Virus record (IMG/VR): IMGVR_UViG_3300028920_002953
Coordinates: 1 to 64,000 of that record
DNA: 64,000 nt
DNA from: a virus
Direction: 5' to 3' (one strand)
The stretch's first letter is position 1; every line of letters starts with the position of its first letter. Below, one piece after another: positions 36,701-43,841 of this stretch. Both the position numbers and the translations under genes were made by a program. Below the pieces are notes generated by a model, which was given only the letters and a program-made list of their open reading frames with translations, had not been told where the DNA came from and did not search any database.

Positions 36701-39700
36701 ACGGTACAGGTAATGGAGTTGACTATTCCACTGGTAAGATTGAACAAGCAGTTTTATTTGATGATACCACGGACTATGTCAGTCTTGGTAATTCAATACT
36801 TAATGATTGGACTCAATTATCAATATCGATGTGGGTTAACTTTGAAACCCTCCCATCTCACGATGAAGATTTAATTAGAAAAGGCGCTCATGATAGCGGA
36901 TCTTCATTTGTATTTTGGAGAGATTATACAGCAACAGAAAACACCATCGCATTTCTTATTAACGACGGTTCGGATTACTCTGGTGTTTATTATTCCGATA
37001 CGAATATATCTACCGGTTGGAATCACATTGTATTTACTTTTGATGGAAACAATGAGTCGAGACTTTTTATCAATGGGTCAGAGGATTCAAACTCCCCATT
37101 TGATATGTCGAGCATTGATTTTATTGAATCAGATGGCAACAGTACAGTTCTCGGTAAAGATACAGATTCTAACAAGACACTTGATGGTAGTATTGATGAA
37201 TTAGGAATATGGAACAGGATACTTACTGCTAATGAAATAGCAACATTATATAACAGTGGTGATGGTATATCCTATTGGGATATACAGGGTTCTTCATCCT
37301 CATCCAGAAGTAGTAGTTCATCGTCTACGGCAAGTGGGGTATCTTCGTCCTCATCGAGTTCTTCCCGATCATCCTCAAGCAGTTCCAGTAGCTCCAAATC
37401 ATCCAGCTCAAGCAGCAGCAGTTCCCGATCATCCTCAAGCAGCAGTAGCTCCGAATCATCCAGCTCAAGCAGCAGTAGCTCCGAATCCTCGTCCTCATCT
37501 TCGGAATCCAGCTCTTCGTCCTCAGAATCGAGTGTCTCCTCTTCAAGCAGTTCTGAGTCGTCCTCAAGCAGCTCAGAATCCAGTTCCAGTTCCTCGAGTA
37601 GTTCAGAATCAAGCTCATCGGAATCTTCAAGCTCACGGAGCTCGTCAAGTAGGTCTTCATCAAGCAGCTCAGCATCAGTATATCTCTATGTGGCAGACAT
37701 CACCTTAGAAGTGGAGCGGAGTATATCTTCAAGCTCAAGGTCGTCAAGTTCCAGTAGCCGATCATCCAGCTCTTCCTCCAGTTCTCGTTCATCCTCTTCG
37801 AGTTCAAGTAAATCTTCATCATCAAGTTCTCGGAGTAGTTCACGATCCAGCAGCTCTTCGAGCCTGTCAAGTTCCAGCCAGAGTGTCTCAAGCTCTTCCT
37901 CTTCTTTTACTGAGTCCAATAAAGTCTATTATACGGTAGATTCCACCAATGTGGATTCTGACTTGACAAACTTTCCTGTAATGATAAAGATTGATTCTGC
38001 TGATACTGACTTCCTTGAAGGTGTTACTTCATCTTCATGGCAGTACTTACACGCCACAGTTGACGGAGAAGAATGCTATGTAGAAGTAGATGTTTGGGAT
38101 ACTATTGCAGAAGAAGCTTTACTTTGGGTCAGGGTGGATGATTTATCATCAACTGTAGACACTGCCATTACTCTGGAAATGCCTGGAACACTTAACACCG
38201 ATAATGTTGGAAAGGCAGGAAGTACTCCTTCTCAAAATGTATGGACCTATAACTATGCCGGTGTTTATCATATGTCAGAAGATCCTTCTGGGACTTCTCC
38301 GCAACTATTAGACTCAACACCAAATGGAGATGATTGCATTTCTTCTGGGTCGATGACTTCCGGTGATTTAGTTGATGGTGATATCGGCAAGGGTATAGAC
38401 TTTGACGGCAATGATGATTACTTCTATAATGATGATCTGAGATTTGCTTTTAATGGATCATTCGAATTCGCATTAAATGTATCCTCTCTGCCATCCAGCG
38501 ATGAGACTATAATGCACTCCGGTGATTCATTCAATGGAACCAGAAGTAGAATGATAAGGCTGACATCCACAGGGAAGATCGCCTTCAGATATTATAGTGT
38601 AAGCTCTTGGCATTCGGCTGTATCCACTACTTCTATTTCAACAACGAGTACTAACATAATATCAATCTCTATCAATGATGGCGATAGTGAGGTGACATTC
38701 AATATAAATGGTACTGAGAATGTAGTCTCTCTGCCTCAAAGCCTCTCCTCTGTTAGCAACTATCCGTTCAAGATTGGCGCTGATAAGAGTATAACAATGG
38801 GCAACTTCTTCACAGGGAGAATGGATGAAGTCAGAGTATGTACGCTTCAAAGGGATAGTGCTTGGCAGAAAGCAACATACCACTCTCTGAATGATAGTCT
38901 TCTGACATTTGCCTCTTCTTCCAGCTCCTCTTCGAGAAGTTCATCTTCAAGCTCTTCTTCTTCGGAGTCTTCCAGCTCATCATCTTCAAGTGCGGTACTA
39001 ACTGAGCAAGCCAAGGCGTGGGATGACACAAATATCGATTCGAATATAGCACTGAGCATCGGCAACAAGAGGGCAACCAAGACTACTTCGGATGGATGGG
39101 TCGCAGTTGTTGGAGATACTGCTGTAACCACCGGTAAGTACTATTGGGAGATAAGTGGATATCAATCTGGAAGTCAAGCACATAGTATTGGAGTTGTTAA
39201 TGAAGACTTCTCTTTCCCATATGGTATTCTCCTTGGAACTGATGGCTCCGGCGATTCATTTGGATTCTCCAGTTTCGATGGAAAGCTAAGAAAGGGCAAC
39301 ACTCAATACTTTTATGATAGTTTCTATCTTGCTTCAAATACTATTGGAGTTGCACTTGATTGTGATACCGGAAAGATTTGGTTTAGCAAACAAGGCACTT
39401 GGTTACAAAGTGGAGATCCAGCTAATGGAACCAATCCTGCCTTTACTCTTTCGGACTTCTCTGAGTTCAGACCGGCTGTAGGATTGTTTAGAAACACCGA
39501 TTATTTAGATGCTCTATTCAACGAAGCGGATATGACATATACTCCTCCATCTGGCTTCGACTATTATGGCGCTGAGATATCATCAAGCTCTTCCTCTTCA
39601 TCATCATCTTCTCGGTCAAGCTCTTCTTCTTCAAGCTCTTCTTCCAGCCGGTCTTCTTCCAGCTCCTCTTCGAGAAGTAGCTCAAGCAGCTCTTCTCGTT

Positions 39701-40887
39701 CATCCTCGTCGAAGTCAAGCTCAAGCCGATCATCGTCAAGCTCTTCTTCAAGCTCTAATCCTGCGGCAGAGTCTACCATAGAGATTCAAAGAGGTACAGT
39801 GAACGTAGGAAACACAGGCACAACTGATTCTCCTACAACCAACTTCGACTCCCTTGACAAAGCGTTTGTACTCTTCAAGAGTAATCGATTCTCATCCGCT
39901 GGGCCAAGTACTCCGAGTGGAACCAACCGTCTTGTTGATGATGTATCTATGGCAGTTAGGTTAACTGCTACAGATACAATAGCTATTGACCGCCTCTCCG
40001 GTGGCGACAATCAAAACTATAGATGCGAGTGGGAGTCTTGGGAGTATACAGGTGGAGCCGGAGGAGCCAATGAGTTCAAAGTAATCGGGAGAGCTTCTGT
40101 AACGCTAACAGCAGGTACAAGAAACACAACGGTATCTTGGACAGGAAGTAATGCATCAAACGCCGATGACTGTATCCCATTCATCACCGGTATAACTAAT
40201 ACACAGGCTACAACCGATAGTAATGGGCTCACTGCTTACGCCAAGCTCACGAGTACTTCTCAGGTGTTTGTAGAAAGAGGAGGAAGCCTTGGAACGACAG
40301 TAGTAGAAATAACAATAGTAGAGTTTACCGGCTCCAACTGGACTGTGGGACACTCCTTTGTATCTCAGACTACTTCAGACAGCGGAACAGCAACGTTGTA
40401 CTCTAACAAGGATGGAGTGACAACAACCCTAACACTAACAAGTATAGATAATGCATTTCTCGCCTCTGTTGGATCAAGAGGAGATACAAATGATGCTGAT
40501 GAAGCTCTCGCTGATAACTGGCCGAATGCTTATCTCAGTAGTACTACTCAAATCAGTTGGGCCTTTGATGCGAACCACGCTGTCACTAACGGCAACGCCC
40601 ATTTCTTCCACGTACTCTACAACGCTGATATAGATGTAACAAGGTACACAGATACACAAAGCCTCGGCGGAGATATGAATGTAAACATTACTACTGCCGG
40701 CCTAACAGATCTGAGTAAGTCAGCGATATTCGGCACGAGGATTACATCCGGTACAGGAACAGCATTTCCAAGAGGAACTATGACATACAAGCTTGATACT
40801 ACCACTCAGGCGGTGCTATGGTGTACAAGATCTGGTAATACAATATCTTCGAGAATAGAGATAATTGATTTGAGCGGGCTGTCTTAA
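30781..40887 (+). CDS. Giant modular adhesin with poly-Ser linkers (3368 aa)
   Basis: Order by eye: N-tag; serine linker; discoidin-like domain (~50-185); linker; several DUF2341 + LamG units (starting near residues ~225, ~555, ~1135 and ~2380), two of them with an inserted beta-sandwich (VWDDFTGDDGD..., VFDDFTGNDGD...); a discoidin-like domain near 1730; a LamG domain near 1950-2160; the longest linkers at ~2170-2300 and ~2315-2375; a SPRY domain (~2745-2925, GVALDCDTGKIWFSKQGTW); a linker; and a ~365-aa C-terminal domain. DUF2341 and LamG are typical of secreted adhesins. No signal peptide is present, as expected of a virion fibre. One unit has foreign-looking codon use. Confidence 0.7.
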   Translation: MAHVKAYRLWFEESSSSSSSKSSSSRSSSSLSSSSSTLPGTKLRFLFDEGSSSFRGYVVLTKILISETIGGSQAMSEANGVASASSEYNDSNPAEYALVDSGMWHSGYDTPITDHWWMFEFNDGIQIDPVWYQIQARGGSYSDNDAPVGWRLQVYNESTSQWDTIDTVSGEPDFGDAEIRSYRVGYNGSSSSSSESSSSKSSSSSSESSSSSSSSAVPPPTSRSIYYTIDSTKVDSDLSNFPVAVKIEESSFFTDLDDQDWEYLKATVGGTECYIEVDKWDPNNDEAVLWIRVPSVSSSEDTVITITTLSSINLSYVGWVGSTPGQTVWSAFTAVYHMSEDPSGTAPQVKDSKGSYNLTSNGTMTDTDLVDDDWNKGIAFDGDNDYLSNSSLQLGTNFTVIAKMNFSSATHTSSRSITHQGHFGTSGQQGVSILISGTSSFVRCTYLRSVWRNVDSTNLISSGDNIIGVGFDSSGSNVHYNINGNAEDVAQPYAYNQTPSQPFHVAARNYTDSQDLFSDGTYDELFIATSVLSDDFIQAMYENLNGSLITHTPPDEKIYYTIDSSKVDSELTDFPVGIEINAETGFVFGRSSTDWRNIKATVEGEECYVEVVDWDTTNQTATIWVKVPTVSSTEDTCITIELLGSRNDEVEVSSQTVWDDFTGDDGDTPDTSLWYQSTTAGTTYLSIQDNKLHFDATSVSTMTQERFQSKFGFTGDFDIQLDVDVIENGVPSTNVNYAPTLSVVAYGWVASISVYRSVSERRIDARSTDVSQDHFTPPSEPYSTKLRLRRVSGVVAAQWYDPVSDRWEWDGVAGAWYSLGTKTGEMQVQITFEQEVNGEVEVDIDNFTINSADGVTAYVGYTGGIAGRQVWLEKYITVHHMAQDPSGGTDCILDSNRTRHLTPYGSMVAGDLVDEGFGKALDFNGTSQYLLASAFSREDTPISIEAYIKAETQGATHGGWIANQRDASTGDQWQIAIYPPTSDDDVLLDVFSGASTRCGRGQFDGIDGGGWKYLAFETDGGNGDTLTPYEDGVAGTTDTLTADVTLTSIAMYVARRGWDPSGYFKGKISELRVSRDVKGSAWIKATAAVYDGTLLEFDASSSSSSSSRSSSSSSISSSSRSSSSSVGVPSSREAWYSIDSTKIDAELTDFPVGIKIEESSFFSTLGEDSWQYLRATVDGEECFVEVDVWDPANDEAVIWVKVPTVSNTADTVVKIETITRRNDDIEITSLEVFDDFTGNDGDEPNATLWTKTVSGGDDCLSIQSNALNFDSPGNSSEHNNYVTSNFEIEGDFDVEVSFEITTENDGTSSLNYMPTMMVRKSSDDSTLGQIGAIQTADNVKRLQCTGTDISTTYISRTATSGKLRLTRVSGVITAYYDTGSGWEWDGSPSGLALDNSETGDVYFIIYFRQDPNGKVNASVDNFTINSADQVLTDGTATGYVGKTVDAAAQNVWDDDFVGVWHMSQDPSGGTNAIKDSTSNANHGTPAGSMTSGDLVDGDFGKAIDFDGSDDVINVSALGSAFTEWTVEGHVNPDALGADKTILTNDLPGWNDDVLIGFDPESAGIDLDNDVLSVSHQDSTDEIRTTVTNSTSLTIGTAFVFGVTATSADTLNIVVNGGTVAYDTKEGDALTFGNNAIQIGYNANGARAFDGKISELRISNSARSYAWIKATACVMDGTLLTYSADEPSLSSSSSSSASGVSVSSSSSSSSSRSSSLSSSSSSSSSSYVPVYEYTAKSLVLDIATNHGDASYIEVRQIDFWYQGTKLTLGPSDYTCYGQYYSYGLETRNIYDTSSSKTGSTNYNGWVRTGASNQRSTVVFNTPITFDEIRVNNGHHFGGNTTRGVNAVVMTISSDSITSTTYEATITNATVIFDGNWDEHVGSDVEDEQILFDIASSSSSSSSSSSSFYLSSSSSSSSSSNSSSNSSCESSSSSSSSSSSSESSSSSESATLDLSNGLQAYYSFENNCNDRLGNYDGTGNGVDYSTGKIEQAVLFDDTTDYVSLGNSILNDWTQLSISMWVNFETLPSHDEDLIRKGAHDSGSSFVFWRDYTATENTIAFLINDGSDYSGVYYSDTNISTGWNHIVFTFDGNNESRLFINGSEDSNSPFDMSSIDFIESDGNSTVLGKDTDSNKTLDGSIDELGIWNRILTANEIATLYNSGDGISYWDIQGSSSSSRSSSSSSTASGVSSSSSSSSRSSSSSSSSSKSSSSSSSSSRSSSSSSSSESSSSSSSSSESSSSSSESSSSSSESSVSSSSSSESSSSSSESSSSSSSSSESSSSESSSSRSSSSRSSSSSSASVYLYVADITLEVERSISSSSRSSSSSSRSSSSSSSSRSSSSSSSKSSSSSSRSSSRSSSSSSLSSSSQSVSSSSSSFTESNKVYYTVDSTNVDSDLTNFPVMIKIDSADTDFLEGVTSSSWQYLHATVDGEECYVEVDVWDTIAEEALLWVRVDDLSSTVDTAITLEMPGTLNTDNVGKAGSTPSQNVWTYNYAGVYHMSEDPSGTSPQLLDSTPNGDDCISSGSMTSGDLVDGDIGKGIDFDGNDDYFYNDDLRFAFNGSFEFALNVSSLPSSDETIMHSGDSFNGTRSRMIRLTSTGKIAFRYYSVSSWHSAVSTTSISTTSTNIISISINDGDSEVTFNINGTENVVSLPQSLSSVSNYPFKIGADKSITMGNFFTGRMDEVRVCTLQRDSAWQKATYHSLNDSLLTFASSSSSSSRSSSSSSSSSESSSSSSSSAVLTEQAKAWDDTNIDSNIALSIGNKRATKTTSDGWVAVVGDTAVTTGKYYWEISGYQSGSQAHSIGVVNEDFSFPYGILLGTDGSGDSFGFSSFDGKLRKGNTQYFYDSFYLASNTIGVALDCDTGKIWFSKQGTWLQSGDPANGTNPAFTLSDFSEFRPAVGLFRNTDYLDALFNEADMTYTPPSGFDYYGAEISSSSSSSSSSSRSSSSSSSSSSSRSSSSSSSRSSSSSSSRSSSSKSSSSRSSSSSSSSSNPAAESTIEIQRGTVNVGNTGTTDSPTTNFDSLDKAFVLFKSNRFSSAGPSTPSGTNRLVDDVSMAVRLTATDTIAIDRLSGGDNQNYRCEWESWEYTGGAGGANEFKVIGRASVTLTAGTRNTTVSWTGSNASNADDCIPFITGITNTQATTDSNGLTAYAKLTSTSQVFVERGGSLGTTVVEITIVEFTGSNWTVGHSFVSQTTSDSGTATLYSNKDGVTTTLTLTSIDNAFLASVGSRGDTNDADEALADNWPNAYLSSTTQISWAFDANHAVTNGNAHFFHVLYNADIDVTRYTDTQSLGGDMNVNITTAGLTDLSKSAIFGTRITSGTGTAFPRGTMTYKLDTTTQAVLWCTRSGNTISSRIEIIDLSGLS
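34400..35790 (+). other. Intragenic segment with distinct GC-rich codon use
   Basis: Inside the 3368-aa gene, the part encoding one DUF2341/beta-sandwich/LamG unit uses many CG-containing codons (TCG, GCG, ACG, GAC, GGG) not favoured on either side. The reading frame continues through it. The protein it encodes is homologous to the unit at about 32,460-34,070, so it looks like a replaced or imported module. The borders are estimated by eye to within tens of bases. Confidence 0.65.
37290..37910 (+). repeat. Longest poly-serine tracts, with VADITL spacer
   Basis: Two tracts (about 37290-37675 and 37725-37910) encode nearly pure Ser with Glu, Arg and Lys punctuation and are separated by YLYVADITLEVER. 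Sub-blocks such as TCCGAATCATCCAGCTC recur, so local duplication contributes, but TCN and AGY codons are mixed throughout. Other tracts of this gene lie near 30821-30890, 31342-31428, 34075-34155, 35845-35955, 36462-36620 and 38913-38993. Confidence 0.85.
39577..39760 (+). repeat. Poly-serine-encoding tract before the C-terminal domain
   Basis: About 60 codons of Ser with Arg and Lys punctuation join the SPRY domain to the final ~365-aa domain of the giant adhesin. Serine codons are again a mix of TCN and AGY. Confidence 0.8.
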
Positions 40888-40923
40888 TTGGAGCAGACCT
40901 TCTCTATATTCATCATAGGGATG

Positions 40924-40944
40924 CCATGGCAATTGTTACCGTGG
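40924..40944. terminator. Weak hairpin between convergent gene blocks
   Basis: CCATGGCAA and TTACCGTGG can pair around a TTG loop (one C-A mismatch, one G-U) in the 91-bp gap between the last + gene and the last - gene. A terminator would be expected at such a junction, but there is no clear U-run, so this is tentative. Nothing else is seen in 40,888-40,978. Confidence 0.25.
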
Positions 40945-40978
40945 TGATAGAGGTTTCCAACATTTCTTCATCATTGAG

Positions 40979-41230
40979 TTAATTACGAGATACAAGTGTA
41001 CCATCAAGCATAATAAGACCCGGACAGTTATCACCTTTCGCTTCAAATTTGTCTGCTAAGAAGTCTATTTGTATCCGTATACGGTCTTCTAATTTAGCAC
41101 AAACAAGACCATGTTGGCCGGACACAAGGTATCTGCAACACTTTGCTCCTTGACCAACACGGCACCATTTAGATGTCCAGTCGTCTTCGAGATACAGTCG
41201 GGGTGCGAGGTTTAAAACGATCAGCTTCAT
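40979..41230 (-). CDS. Cys-containing hypothetical protein (83 aa)
   Basis: Last gene of the - strand block. Cys residues cluster in the middle (WCRVGQGAKCCRYLV, GLVCAKL), with another near the C-terminus (GDNCPGL), possibly a metal site. It overlaps the previous gene's end by 62 nt, so the true start may lie further in. No family recognised. Confidence 0.45.
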   Translation of the reverse strand: MKLIVLNLAPRLYLEDDWTSKWCRVGQGAKCCRYLVSGQHGLVCAKLEDRIRIQIDFLADKFEAKGDNCPGLIMLDGTLVSRN

Positions 41231-41771
41231 CCTTAACTTCCTTTACCATTTCAGCTATTCTTTGTCTGTATTCCACATCTTGATTCATGCTTTGATATTC
41301 TAAAACCATCGCCCGTATATCTGCATAACTACGTGTTCTTAGAAGTTCTGCACTTGCTTGCCATTCACATTGTTGACATTCCCCGACATCAATGCTCTCC
41401 ATAATGCGCCAAGTGGTTCTCTGCGTACATTTGGGGCAATGACTTGGATATGCCCTTGACCGTATTGTTGCCTCTCCGGATTTTCTATCCGGCCAGTTTG
41501 ATGCAGTGGTGTTCATGTATTCCTGCCTAAATACTTCCTCGAAGTCTTCATGTTCTGGTCTTGGAGTCCATATCCTACTTGGTTCTATTGGCAAATTTGT
41601 TCCTGAGAAATTGCCTTCGTTATCCTCTACCTCTTGCAACGCCCCTTTTGCATTCTTGAATGCCCTCATTGCTTGTTTGGTAGAAATGCCAAATGTTCTT
41701 GCAAGGGAAGTAAAACTGAGTAGGTCTTTTAGGTAAGTCACGCCATACTTCCTTGTTTTAATTATTGCCAC
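41169..41771 (-). CDS. HTH / zinc-ribbon protein (200 aa)
   Basis: I set the start at GTG 41771, just inside the end of the preceding gene; the frame stays open to 41852 through a Lys-rich repeat. Residues ~15-45 (LLSFTSLARTFGISTKQAMRAFKN) look like a helix-turn-helix. Residues ~110-140 contain CPKC and CQQC, a zinc ribbon (HCPKCTQRTTWRI ... GECQQCEW). The combination suggests DNA binding, perhaps regulatory, as one of the last genes of the block. The target is unknown. Confidence 0.5.
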   Translation of the reverse strand: MAIIKTRKYGVTYLKDLLSFTSLARTFGISTKQAMRAFKNAKGALQEVEDNEGNFSGTNLPIEPSRIWTPRPEHEDFEEVFRQEYMNTTASNWPDRKSGEATIRSRAYPSHCPKCTQRTTWRIMESIDVGECQQCEWQASAELLRTRSYADIRAMVLEYQSMNQDVEYRQRIAEMVKEVKDEADRFKPRTPTVSRRRLDI

Positions 41772-42027
41772 CCTTTTTGTCTTTGTCTTTGTCTTTGTCT
41801 TTGTCTTTGCCAAAGAACTCCTCCTTCTTTTCCTTCTCCTTACGCTTGTCAACCTGTTTCCAATTGGTATAACAATTCTTGCAGACGGAAAAGGTATTGA
41901 AGTCGATGTTGATTTCTTTCAAGTAGTGTTGGGCCTTTGCCAACCAACCCTTGCGGTTAGGTGAACCGGTTAATTCAACGGTGGTTTCCGAAGCGCACTT
42001 GTCACAAATATAAGTTACTCGTATCAT
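41758..42027 (-). CDS. Zinc-ribbon protein with KD-repeat tail (89 aa)
   Basis: ATG 42027 follows AAGGTGTAAAA and lies next to the endolysin stop; a start at 42063 would overlap the endolysin. It has two CxxC pairs (ICDKCASE, VCKNCYTN), a likely zinc ribbon. The tail is a charged repeat (GKDKDKDKDKDKKGGNN) encoded by a hexamer repeat. Confidence 0.55.
   Translation of the reverse strand: MIRVTYICDKCASETTVELTGSPNRKGWLAKAQHYLKEINIDFNTFSVCKNCYTNWKQVDKRKEKEKKEEFFGKDKDKDKDKDKKGGNN
41775..41812. repeat. CTTTGT hexamer tandem repeat (~5-6 copies)
   Basis: Tandem CTTTGT units (GACAAA on the coding strand) encode the KD repeat of the 41758 gene. In the next frame they read as a KT repeat continuous with the downstream HTH/zinc-ribbon ORF. 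A hexamer repeat changes length without changing frame, so length variation between relatives is expected. Confidence 0.75.
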
Positions 42028-42029
42028 TT

Positions 42030-42638
42030 TTACACCTTTGCAATTTCTACACGTTTTAGCCAACCAACCAAGAACTCAGCTTGCCGGTAGTCCTTTTCAA
42101 TATATCTCAGGTAGTGGTTGCCCTGCATTATATTCATCATCTTGTATAATGTAGGTACATGTTTTGGGTTGATCTTGGTCAAGGCAGTGTACGTTTTGTT
42201 GCCGAATACACCATCTTCGATCAATGGGGTTGTGGTGGTGACAGATTTGCGCAATCCTATAGCATTCAAGGATTTTTGCAAAAACAAAACAGCCCTCTGT
42301 ACACCCATGTTGACACCAGTATCGAACAGTTCTTCGGCGATCTTTTGATATGATGGATCAAGTAAATCACCAAGGAACACATCCCAATAATAAAGCTTGT
42401 AAAATATGGGTATGCATGCTTGCAACTCATCATAGTCTTTCAAATGGTCAACAAACGCCGCACCGTGTTTCCCCTTGGCATGATCAATGATCTTCCAACC
42501 TTCCCATTCTGGATGAAATACGCGAGAAATACCTTTGTAAGTTTCACCACCTACATCTCTTGGGTTTTTTGAATAGGCAGCAACTTTACTGGCCTCATGT
42601 TTCATAGTTTTTTCATATGCTCTCCCAAAGTCTGCCAT
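42030..42638 (-). CDS. Endolysin: GH108 muramidase with C-terminal cell-wall-binding domain (202 aa)
   Basis: Residues 14-37 (HEASKVAAYSKNPRDVGGET, then YKGIS) match the GH108 catalytic motif HExG...DPRDPGGxTxxGI, with Glu15 as probable catalytic acid. It would cut the glycan strand of peptidoglycan. Residues ~110-180 (FDTGVNMGVQRAVLFLQKSL, DGVFGNKTYTALTKI) fit the peptidoglycan-binding domain that usually follows GH108. There is no signal peptide, so a holin is needed, and no holin is obvious beside it. GH108 lysins are typical of phages of Gram-negative bacteria. Confidence 0.85.
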   Translation of the reverse strand: MADFGRAYEKTMKHEASKVAAYSKNPRDVGGETYKGISRVFHPEWEGWKIIDHAKGKHGAAFVDHLKDYDELQACIPIFYKLYYWDVFLGDLLDPSYQKIAEELFDTGVNMGVQRAVLFLQKSLNAIGLRKSVTTTTPLIEDGVFGNKTYTALTKINPKHVPTLYKMMNIMQGNHYLRYIEKDYRQAEFLVGWLKRVEIAKV

Positions 42639-43006
42639 TATTGTACTCCTGTTGTTATATGGTTTAACTGCATTTTTTGTGTGGCATTTCGTCTGAATTC
42701 TGAAAATCTACTCGTATGCTTTGGGCTTAGAATAACATCCATGTCGATGCCGTATTCAAGCAGTTTCTTTTTTACAAACTCATCTGACTTGTGTGAATAC
42801 AAGACAAATATTGCTGTTATTCTGGATGTCCAATGAAAAGAGAACGGGTCACATATGCCGTGAATACAATCATCAGCTAATTCATCCGATATCTGTTCTG
42901 CGTCTTCCTCTTTGTTGTTTTCTTCGATCTTGTATTTTGCGCCTATCGGTACAAGATACTGAACAATTATGCTCGACTTCAATTCGATTAAGTTCCGCAC
43001 ATACAT
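42638..43006 (-). CDS. Hypothetical protein (122 aa), possibly joined to the upstream 71-aa frame
   Basis: Residues ~20-120 look coding (YKIEENNKEEDAEQISDELA, FVKKKLLEYGIDMDVILSPK), with no known family. The ATG at 43006 has no ribosome-binding site and overlaps the 42882-43097 frame by 125 nt. The two may form one protein through a +1 shift, or one start may be wrong. The C-terminus abuts the endolysin start. Confidence 0.45.
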   Translation of the reverse strand: MYVRNLIELKSSIIVQYLVPIGAKYKIEENNKEEDAEQISDELADDCIHGICDPFSFHWTSRITAIFVLYSHKSDEFVKKKLLEYGIDMDVILSPKHTSRFSEFRRNATQKMQLNHITTGVQ

Positions 43007-43097
43007 AGACGATGGTTTCCAGTGGTAACTTTACCCTTATTCCGTGCTCGTGGCAATATTTGAGTGCCTCTAAGCGTTCTGCCATTTCAGATTTCAT
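42882..43097 (-). CDS. Hypothetical protein (71 aa), start well supported
   Basis: ATG 43097 follows a good GGAGAAAGATCA site and overlaps the previous stop by 11 nt. The start is well-behaved (MKSEMAERLEALKYCHEHGI), but the last ~20 residues turn into an Arg-rich run (RRKIQDRRKQQRGRRR) typical of an out-of-frame reading. That suggests the natural continuation is the 42638-43006 frame. Confidence 0.45.
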   Translation of the reverse strand: MKSEMAERLEALKYCHEHGIRVKLPLETIVYVCAELNRIEVEHNCSVSCTDRRKIQDRRKQQRGRRRTDIG

Positions 43098-43560
43098 TGA
43101 TCTTTCTCCTCAATGCCTCTGCTGCCTTTAAGCACAGATCGTCTTTGTCCTCCCATTTGCCCTGTTGGTCTATCCGTCTTACAAGACCGTTGATCTTGTA
43201 CAATAACTTGTTAAACAACCGTTGTTTTTCACCTTTGGTAATGCTGATTTGATATACCACCATATCAACAAAGATTGCAATACCCATCATAGGGGTGAAA
43301 TGTTTGCCGCTTATTAGGAAAGTATTTTTCATATAGTCGATGGCAACTTGCACTTTTTTAATGTCTTTTGTTGTTAAATGCCCACCCTCCTTTGTAAGGA
43401 ATGCACGAATAATGGCACACCGTTCTTTAATCATCCTCATATCGTTTTGAAATGTGGCGTTGCGTTTTCGATGTCGATAATCTTGCTCCCATAGCATATC
43501 AAGCAACCCTTCTACTAATGCAATGGTCACATGTTGTCTGAGTGCTGATTTGCTTGGCAT
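43087..43560 (-). CDS. Helical hypothetical protein (157 aa)
   Basis: Predicted all-helical with many charged residues (ALVEGLLDMLWEQDYRHRKR, INGLVRRIDQQGKWEDKDDL, AAEALRRKINEI) and one hydrophobic stretch (MMGIAIFVDMVVYQISI) that may be buried or membrane-associated. Its stop overlaps the next gene. No family recognised. Confidence 0.5.
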   Translation of the reverse strand: MPSKSALRQHVTIALVEGLLDMLWEQDYRHRKRNATFQNDMRMIKERCAIIRAFLTKEGGHLTTKDIKKVQVAIDYMKNTFLISGKHFTPMMGIAIFVDMVVYQISITKGEKQRLFNKLLYKINGLVRRIDQQGKWEDKDDLCLKAAEALRRKINEI

Positions 43561-43841
43561 TATATGTTATCCCTTAGTTTGTTAACATACTCTCTGAAAC
43601 GTATTATAAGTTTCTTTTCAACGGGCCTTGTTATTTCCACAACGTAAACAGTGGAGTTGATATCGCTCACAGCATTGCGAAGACCGGTGATAGTACCATC
43701 GTAGATATTCACATGGCCCTTTTTTGCTTCTGAAAAGACACGGTGAGCAATGTCAACTGTAAGATCATTAGAGGAGTACTTTGGTTCCTTGTTGAACAGT
43801 CTTAACCAAAGGGTTTTTATTTTTAGGAAAAGTCTTCGCAT
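43560..43841 (-). CDS. Hypothetical protein (93 aa)
   Basis: It begins with a basic amphipathic helix (MRRLFLKIKTLWLRLFNKE) and continues as a mixed alpha/beta domain (VNIYDGTITGLRNAVSDINS, VYVVEITRPVEKKLII). It overlaps the endonuclease IV gene by 74 nt, so the start may be shorter. The N-terminal helix could bind membrane. Function unknown. Confidence 0.45.
   Translation of the reverse strand: MRRLFLKIKTLWLRLFNKEPKYSSNDLTVDIAHRVFSEAKKGHVNIYDGTITGLRNAVSDINSTVYVVEITRPVEKKLIIRFREYVNKLRDNI

Noticed and set aside
16600-40000. CRISPR-like or satellite array in the serine tracts
   Set aside because: The repeated TCN/AGY patterns have no regular period or spacers and stay in frame with the coding genes.
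22433-40887. Diversity-generating retroelement targets
   Set aside because: No reverse transcriptase, and no template/variable repeat pair with A-biased differences was seen. The similar domains differ throughout, as expected of old duplications.
40888-40978. Promoters in the convergent gap
   Set aside because: No -35/-10-like pair facing either block was found; both blocks run into this gap, so a terminator is more likely.
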